A DNA stretch of 64,000 nucleotides from Pseudomonadota bacterium. Its GTDB lineage: Bacteria; Pseudomonadota; Gammaproteobacteria; Xanthomonadales; Rhodanobacteraceae. The notes below the pieces were generated by a model. That model was given only the letters and a program-made list of their open reading frames with translations, was not told the DNA's origin and made no database searches. The DNA lies in contig JAJYSM010000009.1 of NCBI GenBank assembly GCA_021793575.1, positions 1 to 64,000 of the forward strand, read 5' to 3'. Below, piece by piece: positions 46,401 through 55,770 of the stretch (its first letter is position 1; every line of letters begins with the position of its first letter). A program made the translations under genes and the position numbers.

Positions 46401-47687
46401 ATGGACACGCAAGGCGACCACCAGGACAGCGAGTCGGACACCCGCTTCTTGGGTAAATTGAATGCCGGGCTGATCAGCGGCGCGGCGGACGACGACCCCA
46501 GCGGCATCGCCACCTACTCGCAAGTGGGCGCAGCCTTCGGCTACGGCATGCTGTGGTGCATCGTGCTGACGATGCCACTGATGATCGCGATCCAGGCGAT
46601 CAGCGCCGGCATCGGGCGGGTCACCGGCCACGGCCTGCTCGACGGCATGCGCAAGCACTATCCGCATCCGCTGGTGTACACGTTGGCGGTGTCGATCTTC
46701 GTGGCCAACGTGATCAATCTGGCGGCGGACATCGGTGCCATGGGCGCCGCCTTGAAGCTGCTGATCGGCGGCCCGGCGCTGGCCTATGCCGCAGGCTTCG
46801 CGGTGGTGTCACTGGTGCTGCAGATCTTCATTCCGTTCTCGCGCTATTCGCCGATCCTCAAGCTGCTCACGCTGAGCCTGTTCGCCTACGTGGGGACGGT
46901 GCTGGTGATCCACGTGCCGTGGCCGGACGTGCTGAAAAGCGTGGTGCTGCCGCCGATCACCTGGAGCGCCGCCTATGCGGTCGGCCTGGTCGCCCTGCTC
47001 GGCACCACCATCAGCCCCTATCTTTTCTGCTGGCAGGCCTCGCAGGAGGTCGAGGAGATCGGCACGACCCGGTTGCGCAAGTCGCTGCGACGGGCACCGA
47101 AGCAGGCACCGAACGCGCTGCGCCGCATCGGCATCGACACCACGGTGGGCATGATCTATTCCAACCTGATCGCGTTTTTCATCATCCTCACCGCGGCGGT
47201 GGTGCTGCATGCGCACGGCAAGACCGACATCCAGTCCTCTTCGCAGGCAGCCGAGGCGTTGCGGCCGCTGGCCGGCGACCTGGCGTTCGCGCTGTTCGCC
47301 GCCGGCATCATCGGCACCGGCCTGCTGGCGGTACCTGTTCTGGCAGGCGCAACCGCCTATGCGGCATCCGGCGCATTCGGCAAGCGCAGCGGACTGGAGC
47401 ACAAGCCGCATCAGGCGAAGTTCTTCTACGGCGTGTTGATCGTGGCCAGCCTCGCCGGCATGGCGCTCAACCTGACCCCGCTCGATCCGATCAAGGCGCT
47501 GTACTGGAGCGCGGTGGTCAACGGCGTCACCGCCGTGCCACTGATGATCGTGATGATGCTGATGAGCTCGCACAAGCAGGTGATGGGCAAGTTCACCATT
47601 GGCTGGCCGCTGAAGATCTTCGGCTGGCTGGCCACCGCCGCGATGGGCGCAGCCGCCGTCGTGATGTTCGCCACCTGGGGGCATTAG
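46401..47687 (+). CDS. Nramp-related metal transporter (NRMT-like branch)
   Basis: A 428-aa inner-membrane protein with about 11 helices and the Nramp fold. Helix 1 carries DDDPSGIATYSQ (canonical Nramp: DPGN) and helix 6 region TTISPYLFCWQASQEVEE where classic Nramps have the metal-binding Met. These substitutions mark the Nramp-related branch whose studied members carry Mg2+ rather than Mn2+/Fe2+. Specificity here is inferred only. ATG at 46,401. It converges with the receiver gene and shares its leader with a small hairpin. Confidence 0.88.
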   Translation: MDTQGDHQDSESDTRFLGKLNAGLISGAADDDPSGIATYSQVGAAFGYGMLWCIVLTMPLMIAIQAISAGIGRVTGHGLLDGMRKHYPHPLVYTLAVSIFVANVINLAADIGAMGAALKLLIGGPALAYAAGFAVVSLVLQIFIPFSRYSPILKLLTLSLFAYVGTVLVIHVPWPDVLKSVVLPPITWSAAYAVGLVALLGTTISPYLFCWQASQEVEEIGTTRLRKSLRRAPKQAPNALRRIGIDTTVGMIYSNLIAFFIILTAAVVLHAHGKTDIQSSSQAAEALRPLAGDLAFALFAAGIIGTGLLAVPVLAGATAYAASGAFGKRSGLEHKPHQAKFFYGVLIVASLAGMALNLTPLDPIKALYWSAVVNGVTAVPLMIVMMLMSSHKQVMGKFTIGWPLKIFGWLATAAMGAAAVVMFATWGH

Positions 47688-47704
47688 AGCGCCCCATGCG
47701 GCGG

Positions 47705-48079
47705 TCAGGCCGTCAGCGACTGCGCCTGCTCGATGGCCTGCAGCAGATCGTCGCCACCAAACGGTTTGCGCAGATAAACGCTGTGCCCGGGCAGCAGCTC
47801 CAGGTCGATCTTCGGGTCGGCGGAGATCACTACCAGGGCGACCTGCGGATGCTGGCGCCGGGCCCGGTGACAGATCTCGATGCCGTTGATTTCACCGGTC
47901 AGGATCACGTCGGCGATCACGATATCGACGCGCGTGTGCGCCGACAGGCAGTGGGTGGCATCGTGCGAACCCACCGCACAGTACACGCGGAAGCCGCCCT
48001 TGCCCTCCAGCAGCATCTGCATCGTTTCCAGCACCGCATGATCGTCATCGACGATCAGCACGATCCGTTCGGCGTCCAT
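47705..48079 (-). CDS. stand-alone response-regulator receiver domain
   Basis: A 124-aa single REC domain. Acidic pocket DDD near residue 11, phospho-Asp in IADVILTGEING (about 56), the conserved Ser/Thr in VVISADP, and Lys in YLRKPFGG. No output domain, so it acts by protein contact (as CheY or Spo0F do). It lies 2 bp after the DUF3025 gene in the rimO operon; no histidine kinase is in the window. Confidence 0.9.
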   Translation of the reverse strand: MDAERIVLIVDDDHAVLETMQMLLEGKGGFRVYCAVGSHDATHCLSAHTRVDIVIADVILTGEINGIEICHRARRQHPQVALVVISADPKIDLELLPGHSVYLRKPFGGDDLLQAIEQAQSLTA

Positions 48080-48081
48080 GG

Positions 48082-49029
48082 TCACCCTTCCCAATCGGTG
48101 TGTGAGCCGGCCAAGGCTTGCCATGGCGTGAGTTCAAGGTTTTCAGTGTACTCGCCCGACAACCCGCCGTCGGAACTGCGCACGCCGGCGCACGCGACCG
48201 CCGTCACACCATTGCGCGCTGCAAGTTCCTGCGGCGGTGGATAGCTTCGCCCGGGCCGACGCGGCTGGTAGCACGCGGCGTTGAGATGAAACGCCTCCGC
48301 CTCGCTGTCGGCGCGCCAGCCCGGGATGCCCGACAGTGGCAGAGGCCGCAGCTGCAGCGGGTCGCTCAGCACCACCCCGGCGTCGATCGCCTGTGTACAG
48401 GCAGCGCGCAGCTGCCCGATATCGGCATCGCTGTTGGCCACAAAAACCAGCGCCTTGCCGACCAGCAGCTTGTCCGGAGTCAGGGCGTGCTCCAGCAGCG
48501 CATGGCCGAACACGTCGATCTTGATCGCGCCGTCCAGCCATGCCTGCCGCCGGCGCCAGAACAGGCCGTGCCAGTCGTGCGCGTCCCACAGCGCCAGCAG
48601 TGCGGGATCGCGCAGCAGCACCAACACGCCGGCCTCGTCGAAATGCGTCATGGCGTATTGCGCGCGTGAGCGCAGCTTGGGACCGACGCGGGCAACCTCG
48701 GCCATCTGCCGGCGGTTCAGTGCCTGCTTGATGGCCGGATGGCGCAGCCAGACCAGCGCGTTCAGCAGGTCGTGCCAGTTGCCGGCGCGGGTGGCGATCT
48801 GGCCGCGCTCGGCGATGCGCTGCTCGTAGTGCAGGCCATCGGCGAGCAGTGCCGGCGTCTGCGCCACGAAGCGCGTCGCCGCCGCCGCGGGCAGTTGGTC
48901 GTTGAGACGCTGCATGGACGGCCATTCGGCGTCTTCGAGCCATGCCGCGTAGTCACGCCACGCCGCCAGCGGCAGCCGCGCAAACACCGCCGGATCCACC
49001 GCTACGCGGGCGGGTGCGTGGTAGCGCAT
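48082..49029 (-). CDS. DUF3025 domain protein
   Basis: A 315-aa soluble protein of the DUF3025 family, uncharacterised. Family features include YEQRIAERGQIATR, NWHDLLNALVWLRHP near residues 85-100 and HFDEAGVLVL near 128. No signal peptide. It is 3 bp downstream of rimO and 2 bp upstream of the receiver gene, all on the minus strand. Confidence 0.85.
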   Translation of the reverse strand: MRYHAPARVAVDPAVFARLPLAAWRDYAAWLEDAEWPSMQRLNDQLPAAAATRFVAQTPALLADGLHYEQRIAERGQIATRAGNWHDLLNALVWLRHPAIKQALNRRQMAEVARVGPKLRSRAQYAMTHFDEAGVLVLLRDPALLALWDAHDWHGLFWRRRQAWLDGAIKIDVFGHALLEHALTPDKLLVGKALVFVANSDADIGQLRAACTQAIDAGVVLSDPLQLRPLPLSGIPGWRADSEAEAFHLNAACYQPRRPGRSYPPPQELAARNGVTAVACAGVRSSDGGLSGEYTENLELTPWQALAGSHTDWEG

Positions 49030-49032
49030 GGC

Positions 49033-50367
49033 TCAGCCGGCGAGATGCGCGTGCAGGTCGTGCTCGCTGGCGCTTTCCACCAGCACCTCGACGAACTGGC
49101 CTGGCCTGAGCTTCTGGCCGTCTGAAATATGCACGCTGCCGTCGATCTCCGGCGCATCCGCGGCCGAGCGTGCCACCGCGCCATCGGCGCCAGCCGTATC
49201 GACCAGCACGGTGATGCGGCGACCGAGCTTGCGCTGCAGCTTGGCGGCGGAGATTTCCGCCTGCACTGCCATGAACTGTTCGAGGCGATCCTCCTTCAGC
49301 TCCTCGCTGACCGGATCGGGCAGCGCGTTGGCCCTGGCGCCATCCACCGGCGAGTACGCGAACGCGCCCACGCGGTCGAGTTCGGCCTCGCGCAGGAAGT
49401 CGAGCAGCTGCTCGAACTCGGCATCGGTCTCGCCCGGAAAACCCACGATGAAGGTGCTGCGCAGGGTGATGTCCGGCACCGCCCTGCGCCAGTTCTGGAT
49501 GCGCTCCAGCGTGCGGTCGATATTGCCCGGGCGTTTCATCAGTTTCAGGATGCGCGGGCTGGCGTGCTGGAACGGGATGTCCAGGTACGGCAGGATCTTT
49601 GGCATGCCGTTATGGTTCTGCGCCATCAGCGGCATCAGCTCGTCCACGTGCGGATACGGGTAGACATAGTGCAGCCGCGTCCATGCGCCCAGCTCGGACA
49701 GGCCTTCGCACAGCTCGGTCATGCGCGTGCGATATGTCTTGCCGCGCCACGGGCGCTCGGCGTATTTCACATCGACGCCATAGGCGCTGGTGTCCTGCGA
49801 GATCACCAGCAGCTCCTTCACGCCGCCCTTGACCAGCCGCTCGGCTTCCAGCAGCACCTCGTCCACCGGTCGCGACACCAGATCGCCACGCATGGAAGGA
49901 ATGATGCAGAAGCTGCAGCGGTGATTGCAGCCTTCGGAGATCTTCAGGTAGGCATAGTGCTTCGGGGTCAGCTTCACCCCTGTGTCGGGCACGATGTCGA
50001 TGAACTTGTTGCGCCTGGGCGGCAACGCCTGGTGCACCGCATTCATCACGCTGGCGTAGTCCTGCGGGCCGCTGATCGAGAGCACCTCGGGATAGGCTTC
50101 GCGGATCAGCGCCTCGCGCTTGCCCAGGCAGCCGGTGACGATCACCTTGCCGTTCTCGTGCAGCGCGGTACCGATCGAGTCGAGCGACTCCTGCACCGCC
50201 GCGTCGATGAAGCCGCAGGTGTTCACCACCACGGCATCGGCCTCGCCGTAGCTGGGCACGATCTGGTAGCCCTCGACCTTGAGCTGGGTCAGGATTCGCT
50301 CCGAATCGACCAGCGCCTTGGGGCAACCAAGGCTGACGAAACCGATCTTGTGTGCCGCCTGGGACAT
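49033..50367 (-). CDS. rimO: ribosomal protein S12 methylthiotransferase RimO
   Basis: A radical-SAM enzyme that adds a methylthio group to Asp89 of ribosomal protein S12. The 444-aa protein has UPF0004 ([21 protein letters not shown]), the radical-SAM site CNHRCSFC and a C-terminal TRAM domain (about 380-444). Starts [10 protein letters not shown] at 50,367. It begins a three-gene leftward unit rimO-DUF3025-REC and is divergent from the dienelactone hydrolase gene. Confidence 0.97.
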   Translation of the reverse strand: MSQAAHKIGFVSLGCPKALVDSERILTQLKVEGYQIVPSYGEADAVVVNTCGFIDAAVQESLDSIGTALHENGKVIVTGCLGKREALIREAYPEVLSISGPQDYASVMNAVHQALPPRRNKFIDIVPDTGVKLTPKHYAYLKISEGCNHRCSFCIIPSMRGDLVSRPVDEVLLEAERLVKGGVKELLVISQDTSAYGVDVKYAERPWRGKTYRTRMTELCEGLSELGAWTRLHYVYPYPHVDELMPLMAQNHNGMPKILPYLDIPFQHASPRILKLMKRPGNIDRTLERIQNWRRAVPDITLRSTFIVGFPGETDAEFEQLLDFLREAELDRVGAFAYSPVDGARANALPDPVSEELKEDRLEQFMAVQAEISAAKLQRKLGRRITVLVDTAGADGAVARSAADAPEIDGSVHISDGQKLRPGQFVEVLVESASEHDLHAHLAG

Positions 50368-50474
50368 GGGTTTGGGTTACCGTGAAAGCGTGCGAACAGC
50401 CGCCGATTATACGTGAGCGCGACATGCCTGCCCGGCAGCTAAGATCAACGCCCCGACCACCACGAGATTCACCC

Positions 50475-51143
50475 ATGGGCCAGCAGATCCATCTCCCCAC
50501 CACGCGCACCCAGTGCATCGGCGCGTATCTGGCCGAGCCGCAGGGCACCCCGAAAGGCGGCATCGTGGTGATCCAGGAGATCTTCGGCGTCAATGCGCAC
50601 ATGCGCCGGGTGGTCGACCGCTTCGCCGAGCACGGCTATACCGCGATCGCGCCGGCGTTCTTCGATCATCTGGAAACCGGGGTGGAGCTGGACTACGACG
50701 AGGCCGGCTTCGCCAAGGGCAAGCAGCTGGTCGGCGAACTGGGGCTGGAGCGCGCGCTGGAAGACGTCGCCAGCGCGGCGCAGGCGATTTCGTCGGCGGG
50801 AAAGATCGGCACCGTCGGCTACTGCTGGGGCGGCACCGTGGCGCTGCTGGCCGCGTTGCGTCTGGGCTTGCCGTCGGTGAGCTACTACGGCGCGCGCAAT
50901 CTGCCGTTCCTGCACGAGCCGCCGCAGGCGCCGCTGATGTTCCACTTCGGTGAACTCGACCGGCACATCCCGCCGGAGATGGTGGCCAGGCACCGCGAGC
51001 TGCTGCCACAGATGCCCGTCTTCACCTACCCGGCCGACCACGGCTTCAACCGCGACGTCGGCCCGCAGTACGACGAGGCCAGCGCCGGGCTGGCGCTGCA
51101 GCGCACGCTGGGGTTCTTCGCGCAGCATCTGGCCGGCGCATGA
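50475..51143 (+). CDS. dienelactone hydrolase-family protein
   Basis: A 222-aa alpha/beta hydrolase. The nucleophile is Cys in GYCWGGTVA and the catalytic His in ADHGFNR; Asp in FGELDRHIP. In aromatic degradation these enzymes open dienelactones, but a stand-alone copy at the head of a pyroglutamate operon may have another substrate. Its stop overlaps the HIT gene by 4 nt (ATGA), making it the first gene of the eight-gene unit. ATG at 50,475. Confidence 0.9.
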   Translation: MGQQIHLPTTRTQCIGAYLAEPQGTPKGGIVVIQEIFGVNAHMRRVVDRFAEHGYTAIAPAFFDHLETGVELDYDEAGFAKGKQLVGELGLERALEDVASAAQAISSAGKIGTVGYCWGGTVALLAALRLGLPSVSYYGARNLPFLHEPPQAPLMFHFGELDRHIPPEMVARHRELLPQMPVFTYPADHGFNRDVGPQYDEASAGLALQRTLGFFAQHLAGA

Positions 51144-51565
51144 GCGGGCGCGATTTCAGCCTCGATCCGCGGCTGGCCGCCGACAGCTGCGCGGTCGCCG
51201 CGCTGCCGCTGTGCGAGGTACGGCTGATGCACGACGCGCGCTACCCGTGGCTGATCCTGGTGCCGCGGCAGGCCGGCCTGGTCGAGATCAGCGACCTCGC
51301 CGCCGCCGAACAGACCCGGCTGTGGCAGGAGGTGAACCAGGCCGCCGCGGCGCTGCGTGCGGTGGCGCCGTGCGACAAGCTCAATCTCGGTGCGCTGGGC
51401 AACATCGTGCGCCAGCTGCACGTGCACATCGTCGCGCGCTGCATCGGCGATGCCGCGTGGCCCGGCCCGGTGTGGGGCTACGGCGCGGCGCTGGCCTATG
51501 CGCATGAGGAGCTGGCGGCGCGGCGGGAAGCGCTGCGCCAGGCCCTGCTGCACCCGGCGACGTAA
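51140..51565 (+). CDS. HIT-domain protein with an incomplete histidine triad
   Basis: A 141-aa histidine-triad-fold protein. [19 protein letters not shown] contains HVHIVA where the canonical motif is HxHxHxx, so the third (nucleophilic) His appears to be Val. A sub-branch with this pattern ending in W-PGPVWG is common, so it may bind rather than hydrolyse a nucleotide. Overlaps the upstream hydrolase by 4 nt and precedes pxpB by 7 bp. Confidence 0.85.
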   Translation: MSGRDFSLDPRLAADSCAVAALPLCEVRLMHDARYPWLILVPRQAGLVEISDLAAAEQTRLWQEVNQAAAALRAVAPCDKLNLGALGNIVRQLHVHIVARCIGDAAWPGPVWGYGAALAYAHEELAARREALRQALLHPAT

Positions 51566-51572
51566 GCTGCCG

Positions 51573-52280
51573 ATGGCGCCGCCCATCCAGTTCGAGGCGC
51601 TGGCCGAGGATGCCCTGCTGCTGCGCTTCGGCGAGCGCATCGACGCCGATCTCAACGATCGCGTGCATGCCGCCATGGCCTGCCTGTGCCAGCGTCTGCC
51701 GGCACTGGAATGCGTGCCCGCCTATGCCAGCCTGCTGCTGCGCTTCGATCCGCTGGCGTGGCGTGGGCCGCACGGCGAGCCGGGCCATCGACACCTGCAG
51801 GCGGCCGTGGTGGACGCACTCGACGGGCACGCCGCGGCGGCTGGCGCGTCACGCGAAGTGCGCATTCCGGTGTGCTACGGCGGCGATGGCGGCCCCGATC
51901 TGGACGACGTGGCGGCGCACTGCGGGCTGCGCCGCGACGAGGTGATCGCCTGCCACACCGCCGCCGACTACCGCGTGGCGATGCTCGGCTTCGCGCCGGG
52001 CTTTCCCTACCTGCTCGGGCTCGATCCGCGGCTGGCGATGCCGCGCCGCGCCGACCCGCGCCAGCGCGTGCCGGCCGGCAGCGTGGCGATCGGCGGCAGC
52101 CAGACTGGCATCTATCCCGACGTGCTGCCGGGCGGCTGGCAGTTGCTCGGGCGCACGCCGCTGCGCCTGTTCGATGCCCGCCGCGCCACGCCGGCGCTGC
52201 TGGCCCCCGGCGACCGCGTGCGCTTCGTGGCGATCGACGCCGGCGCGTTCGCGGCGCTGGCCACCGAGCGCGACGCATGA
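51573..52280 (+). CDS. pxpB: 5-oxoprolinase subunit PxpB
   Basis: The KipI-like subunit of the bacterial ATP-dependent 5-oxoprolinase, which opens pyroglutamate to glutamate together with PxpC and PxpA. The 235-aa product shows [21 protein letters not shown], the [21 protein letters not shown] core ([15 protein letters not shown]), [16 protein letters not shown], and [14 protein letters not shown], all family landmarks. Gap of 7 bp after the HIT gene. It overlaps pxpC by 4 nt (ATGA). Confidence 0.94.
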   Translation: MAPPIQFEALAEDALLLRFGERIDADLNDRVHAAMACLCQRLPALECVPAYASLLLRFDPLAWRGPHGEPGHRHLQAAVVDALDGHAAAAGASREVRIPVCYGGDGGPDLDDVAAHCGLRRDEVIACHTAADYRVAMLGFAPGFPYLLGLDPRLAMPRRADPRQRVPAGSVAIGGSQTGIYPDVLPGGWQLLGRTPLRLFDARRATPALLAPGDRVRFVAIDAGAFAALATERDA

Positions 52281-53275
52281 GCGTGCGCGTGCTCAAGCCG
52301 GGGCTGCTCAGCAGCCTGCAGGATGGCGGGCGCCCCGGCCACGCCGCGCTGGGCGTGGGGCGCGCCGGCGCGATGGACGCACCGGCCTGGCGGCTGGTCA
52401 ACGCGTTGGTCGGCAATACCCGCGGCGAGGCCGCCATCGAATGCACCCTGCTCGGCCCCACCCTGCGCTTCGATCAGCCTGCCGTGATCGCGCTGGGCGG
52501 CGCGGCGATCGTGGCCCATGTCGGCGGCGTCGCCATCCCGATGTGGACGCATTGCGCGCTGCCGGCCGGCAGCGTGCTGACACTGGGCGGCATCGCCGTG
52601 GGCTGCCGCGCGTATCTGGCCGTGCGCGGCGGCTTCGACGTGCCGCCGCTGCTCGGCAGCCGCAGCAGCGACCTGCATGCGCGGCTCGGCCATGCGCACG
52701 GCCGTGCCCTGCGCGCCGGCGACGTGCTGCCGCTCGGCAGCGCCGCCGCACCGCCCATGCGCGCCGGCGACGAGGCAATCCGCATGCTGCCCTGGAGCCT
52801 CGACCCGCAGCCGTGGTTCGATTTTCGCCAGCGGCCACTGGCGCTGCTGCGCGGCAGCCACTTCGACCGGCTGGAGGCCGGCTCGCAGGAGCGGCTTTAC
52901 CGCGCCAGGTTCGTGCTGAGCAAGGACAGCAACCGCACGGCCGGCCGTCTGGACGGCCATACACTGCGCCTGCAGGCGCCGCTGGAACTGATCTCCGAGG
53001 CGGCGCTGCCCGGCACGCTGCAGCTGCCGCCGTCCGGCCAGCCGATCGCGCTGCTGGCCGAGGCGCCGGTGACCGGCGGCTATCCGCGCATCGGCCAGAT
53101 CGCCGCGGTGGACCTGCCGCTGCTGGCGCAACGCCGGCCCGGCGATACCGTATGCTTTCGCGAGAGCACGCTGGACGAGGCGCTGGCGCGGCTGGCCGCG
53201 CGCGAGCAGCGGCTGCAGCGCTTGCTGACCGTCATCGCCCGGCGACTGGCATCGAGCGAGGAGTATTCGCCCTGA
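52277..53275 (+). CDS. pxpC: 5-oxoprolinase subunit PxpC
   Basis: The KipA/AHS2-type subunit of 5-oxoprolinase. The 332-aa protein shows [19 protein letters not shown] near the start, NRTAGRLDG, and [21 protein letters not shown] near the end. Length is standard. ATG at 52,277 overlaps the pxpB stop. It is 13 bp before pxpA. Confidence 0.95.
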   Translation: MSVRVLKPGLLSSLQDGGRPGHAALGVGRAGAMDAPAWRLVNALVGNTRGEAAIECTLLGPTLRFDQPAVIALGGAAIVAHVGGVAIPMWTHCALPAGSVLTLGGIAVGCRAYLAVRGGFDVPPLLGSRSSDLHARLGHAHGRALRAGDVLPLGSAAAPPMRAGDEAIRMLPWSLDPQPWFDFRQRPLALLRGSHFDRLEAGSQERLYRARFVLSKDSNRTAGRLDGHTLRLQAPLELISEAALPGTLQLPPSGQPIALLAEAPVTGGYPRIGQIAAVDLPLLAQRRPGDTVCFRESTLDEALARLAAREQRLQRLLTVIARRLASSEEYSP

Positions 53276-53288
53276 TGAAGCACCCCGC

Positions 53289-54053
53289 ATGAAGCGCATC
53301 GACCTCAACTGCGACCTCGGCGAATCGTTCGGGGCCTGGCGCATGGGCGACGACGACGCGCTGCTCGCGCTGATCAGCTCGGCGAATATCGCCTGCGGCT
53401 TCCATGCCGGCGATCCGTCGATCATGCGCGACACGGTGGCGCAGGCGGTAGCCCACGGGGTGGCGCTCGGTGCGCACGTGTCGCTGCCCGACCTGCAGGG
53501 TTTCGGCCGCCGCGAGATGAGCGTGACGCCGGCCGAAGCGCACGCGCTGACGCTGTACCAGATTGGCGCGCTGCATGCGTTTGCGCGCGCCGCCGGCACC
53601 CGGCTGGCGCACGTGAAGCCGCACGGTGCGCTGTACAACATGGCCGCGCGCGATCGCCTGCTGGCCGACGCGATTGCCCACGCGGTGCGCGCCTTCGATC
53701 CGCGGCTGCGGCTGTTCGGGCTGGCCGGCTCGGCCCTGCTCGAGGCCGGCCGCGCGCTAGGCCTGCCGCTGGCGGCCGAGGCGTTCGCCGACCGCCGTTA
53801 TCGCGCCGACGGCTCGCTGCAGCCGCGGCGCGAGACCGGCGCAGTGATCGAGGATGTCGCCGAGGCGACCGCGCAGGCGCTCGGCATGGTGCGCGAGGGC
53901 GCGGTGCCGACGGTCGACGGCGGCCGCATGCGGCTGCAGGCGGACACCTTGTGCCTGCACGGCGACAGCGCCCACGCGGTGCTGTTTGCCGGCACGCTGC
54001 GCCAGGCGCTGGAAAGCGCCGGCGTGCGCATCGTCGCGCCGGACGCGGCATGA
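53289..54053 (+). CDS. pxpA: 5-oxoprolinase subunit PxpA (LamB/YcsF)
   Basis: The YcsF/LamB-type catalytic subunit of 5-oxoprolinase. Begins KRIDLNCDLGESFGAW, and shows CGFHAGDPSIMRDTV, GAHVSLPDLQGFGRR, HVKPHGALYNMA, and CLHGDSAHAV, all conserved in the family. 254 aa is usual length. Followed 31 bp later by the DUF969 gene. Confidence 0.96.
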   Translation: MKRIDLNCDLGESFGAWRMGDDDALLALISSANIACGFHAGDPSIMRDTVAQAVAHGVALGAHVSLPDLQGFGRREMSVTPAEAHALTLYQIGALHAFARAAGTRLAHVKPHGALYNMAARDRLLADAIAHAVRAFDPRLRLFGLAGSALLEAGRALGLPLAAEAFADRRYRADGSLQPRRETGAVIEDVAEATAQALGMVREGAVPTVDGGRMRLQADTLCLHGDSAHAVLFAGTLRQALESAGVRIVAPDAA

Positions 54054-54084
54054 TTTCCTTTCCCTCCCGCAGCAAGAGGCACGC

Positions 54085-54780
54085 ATGAATTACTGGCCGC
54101 TGCTCGGCGTCGCGGTAATCGTGGTGGGCTTCGCGCTGCGCTTCAACGCGGTGCCGGTGGTGGTGTGCGCGGCGCTGCTCAGCGGCCTGCTGGCCGGCCT
54201 GCCGCTGCCGGTGCTGCTGGCCTTGCTGGGCAAGAGCTTCGTCTCCGGCCGCATGCTGCTGCTGTTCGTGCTGACGCTGCCGGCGATCGGCCTGCTCGAA
54301 CGCGCCGGCCTGCGCGAACACGCGCAGCGCTGGATGGCGCGGCTGCAGGGAATGACGCTGGCGCGGCTGCTGATCGGCTATCTGCTGCTGCGCCAGCTGC
54401 TGGCCATGCTCGGCCTCACCGGCGTGGCCGGTGCGGCGCAGACGGTGCGCCCACTGCTGGCGCCGATGACCGAGGCGGCAGCGGAGAAGATCCTGCCGAC
54501 GCTGGACGACACCGACCGCGACGAGCTGCGCGCGATCGCCGCGGCCACCGACAACATCGGCCGCTTCTTCGGCGAGGACGTGTTCATCGCGCTGGGCGCG
54601 GTGCTGCTGATCCAGGGTTTCTACGCGCAGCACGGCATCGCGCTGACCCCGCTGGCGATCGCGCTGTGGGCGCTGCCCACCGCGATCGCCGCGTTCGTGA
54701 TCCAGTCGGTGCGGGTGTGGCTGGTGCAGCGCCGGCTGCAGCGCCGCGCCGCGCGCGTGCGCGCCGGCGAGGCGAGCTGA
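54085..54780 (+). CDS. DUF969 family membrane protein (likely pyroglutamate transporter half)
   Basis: A 231-aa protein with about six hydrophobic segments and the DUF969 pattern (GLLERAGLREHAQRWMARL, TDNIGRFFGEDVFIALGAVLLIQGF). DUF969 and DUF979 genes regularly occur as a pair beside pxpA/pxpB/pxpC, and a role in importing 5-oxoproline is a standing inference. Two bp separate its stop from the DUF979 start. Confidence 0.88.
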   Translation: MNYWPLLGVAVIVVGFALRFNAVPVVVCAALLSGLLAGLPLPVLLALLGKSFVSGRMLLLFVLTLPAIGLLERAGLREHAQRWMARLQGMTLARLLIGYLLLRQLLAMLGLTGVAGAAQTVRPLLAPMTEAAAEKILPTLDDTDRDELRAIAAATDNIGRFFGEDVFIALGAVLLIQGFYAQHGIALTPLAIALWALPTAIAAFVIQSVRVWLVQRRLQRRAARVRAGEAS

Positions 54781-54782
54781 GC

Positions 54783-55751
54783 ATGCTGCGCATCGAATAC
54801 GCCTACTGGCTGATCGCCGCGTTCCTGATCTACGCCGGCTGGCGCAACCTGCGCGACCGCCACCTGTGGCACGCGGCCTTCTGGCTGCTGCTCGGCGTGC
54901 TGTTCGGCGGCGGCGACTACGTGCTGGCGCAGCAGGCCGCGGGCAACGCGCTGCCGGCGCAGCTCGCCGGGGCCGGGGTGATCATGCTGGCGCTGCTGGC
55001 GCCGCGGCTGCGGCGCCAGGCGCACCCCGAGAGCAGCAGCCCGGCGCAGCGGCTGGCGTCGGCGATCCGGCTGGGGCATCGGCTGTTCGTGCCGGCGCTG
55101 CTGATTCCGCTGGTGACCCTGCTGGTGGCGCTGTTTGGCGCGTACCTGGTGATCGCCGGCCACGCCGTGTTTGCCGCGCCGCAGATGACCCTGACCGGGC
55201 TGGCGCTGGCCTGCGTGGTGGCGCTGTTCGCCGCATCGCGGGTGGCGCACGTGCCGATGCGCGAGGGCGTGGCCGAAGGCCGGCGCCTGCTCGACGCGAT
55301 CGGCTGGGCCGCGCTGCTGCCGCTGCTGCTGGCCGCGCTGGGCCAGGTCTTCACGCAGAGCGGGGTGGGCGCGGCCATCGCCGGACTGGCCGGCATGCTG
55401 CTGCCCACCGGCAGCGCGCTGGCCTGCCTGCTCGCCTTCGCGCTGGGCATGGTGCTGTTCACCGTGATCATGGGCAACGCGTTCGCCGCGTTTCCGGTGA
55501 TGATGGCCGGCATCGGCCTGCCGCTGCTGATCCGCCAGTACGGCGCGGACCCGGCGATACTCGGCTCGATGGGCATGCTGTGCGGCTACTGCGGTACCCT
55601 GCTGACGCCGATGGCGGCCGATTTCAACCTGGTGCCGGCGGCGCTGCTGGAGCTGCGCAGCCCCTACGGCGTGATCCGCGCCCAGGTGGGCAGCGCGCTG
55701 GCGATACTCGCCACCACCATCGTGCTGATGTGGCTGCTGGTGTTCCGCTGA
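54783..55751 (+). CDS. DUF979 family membrane protein (likely pyroglutamate transporter half)
   Basis: A 322-aa membrane protein with about 10 hydrophobic segments and the DUF979 pattern (GVGAAIAGLAGMLLPTGSALA, VIMGNAFAAFPVMMAGIGLPLLIRQYGADP, LCGYCGTLLTPMAADFN). It most likely pairs with the DUF969 protein. Stop is 19 bp before pcp. Confidence 0.88.
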   Translation: MLRIEYAYWLIAAFLIYAGWRNLRDRHLWHAAFWLLLGVLFGGGDYVLAQQAAGNALPAQLAGAGVIMLALLAPRLRRQAHPESSSPAQRLASAIRLGHRLFVPALLIPLVTLLVALFGAYLVIAGHAVFAAPQMTLTGLALACVVALFAASRVAHVPMREGVAEGRRLLDAIGWAALLPLLLAALGQVFTQSGVGAAIAGLAGMLLPTGSALACLLAFALGMVLFTVIMGNAFAAFPVMMAGIGLPLLIRQYGADPAILGSMGMLCGYCGTLLTPMAADFNLVPAALLELRSPYGVIRAQVGSALAILATTIVLMWLLVFR

Positions 55752-55770
55752 ATCGACTGACGAGGCCATC

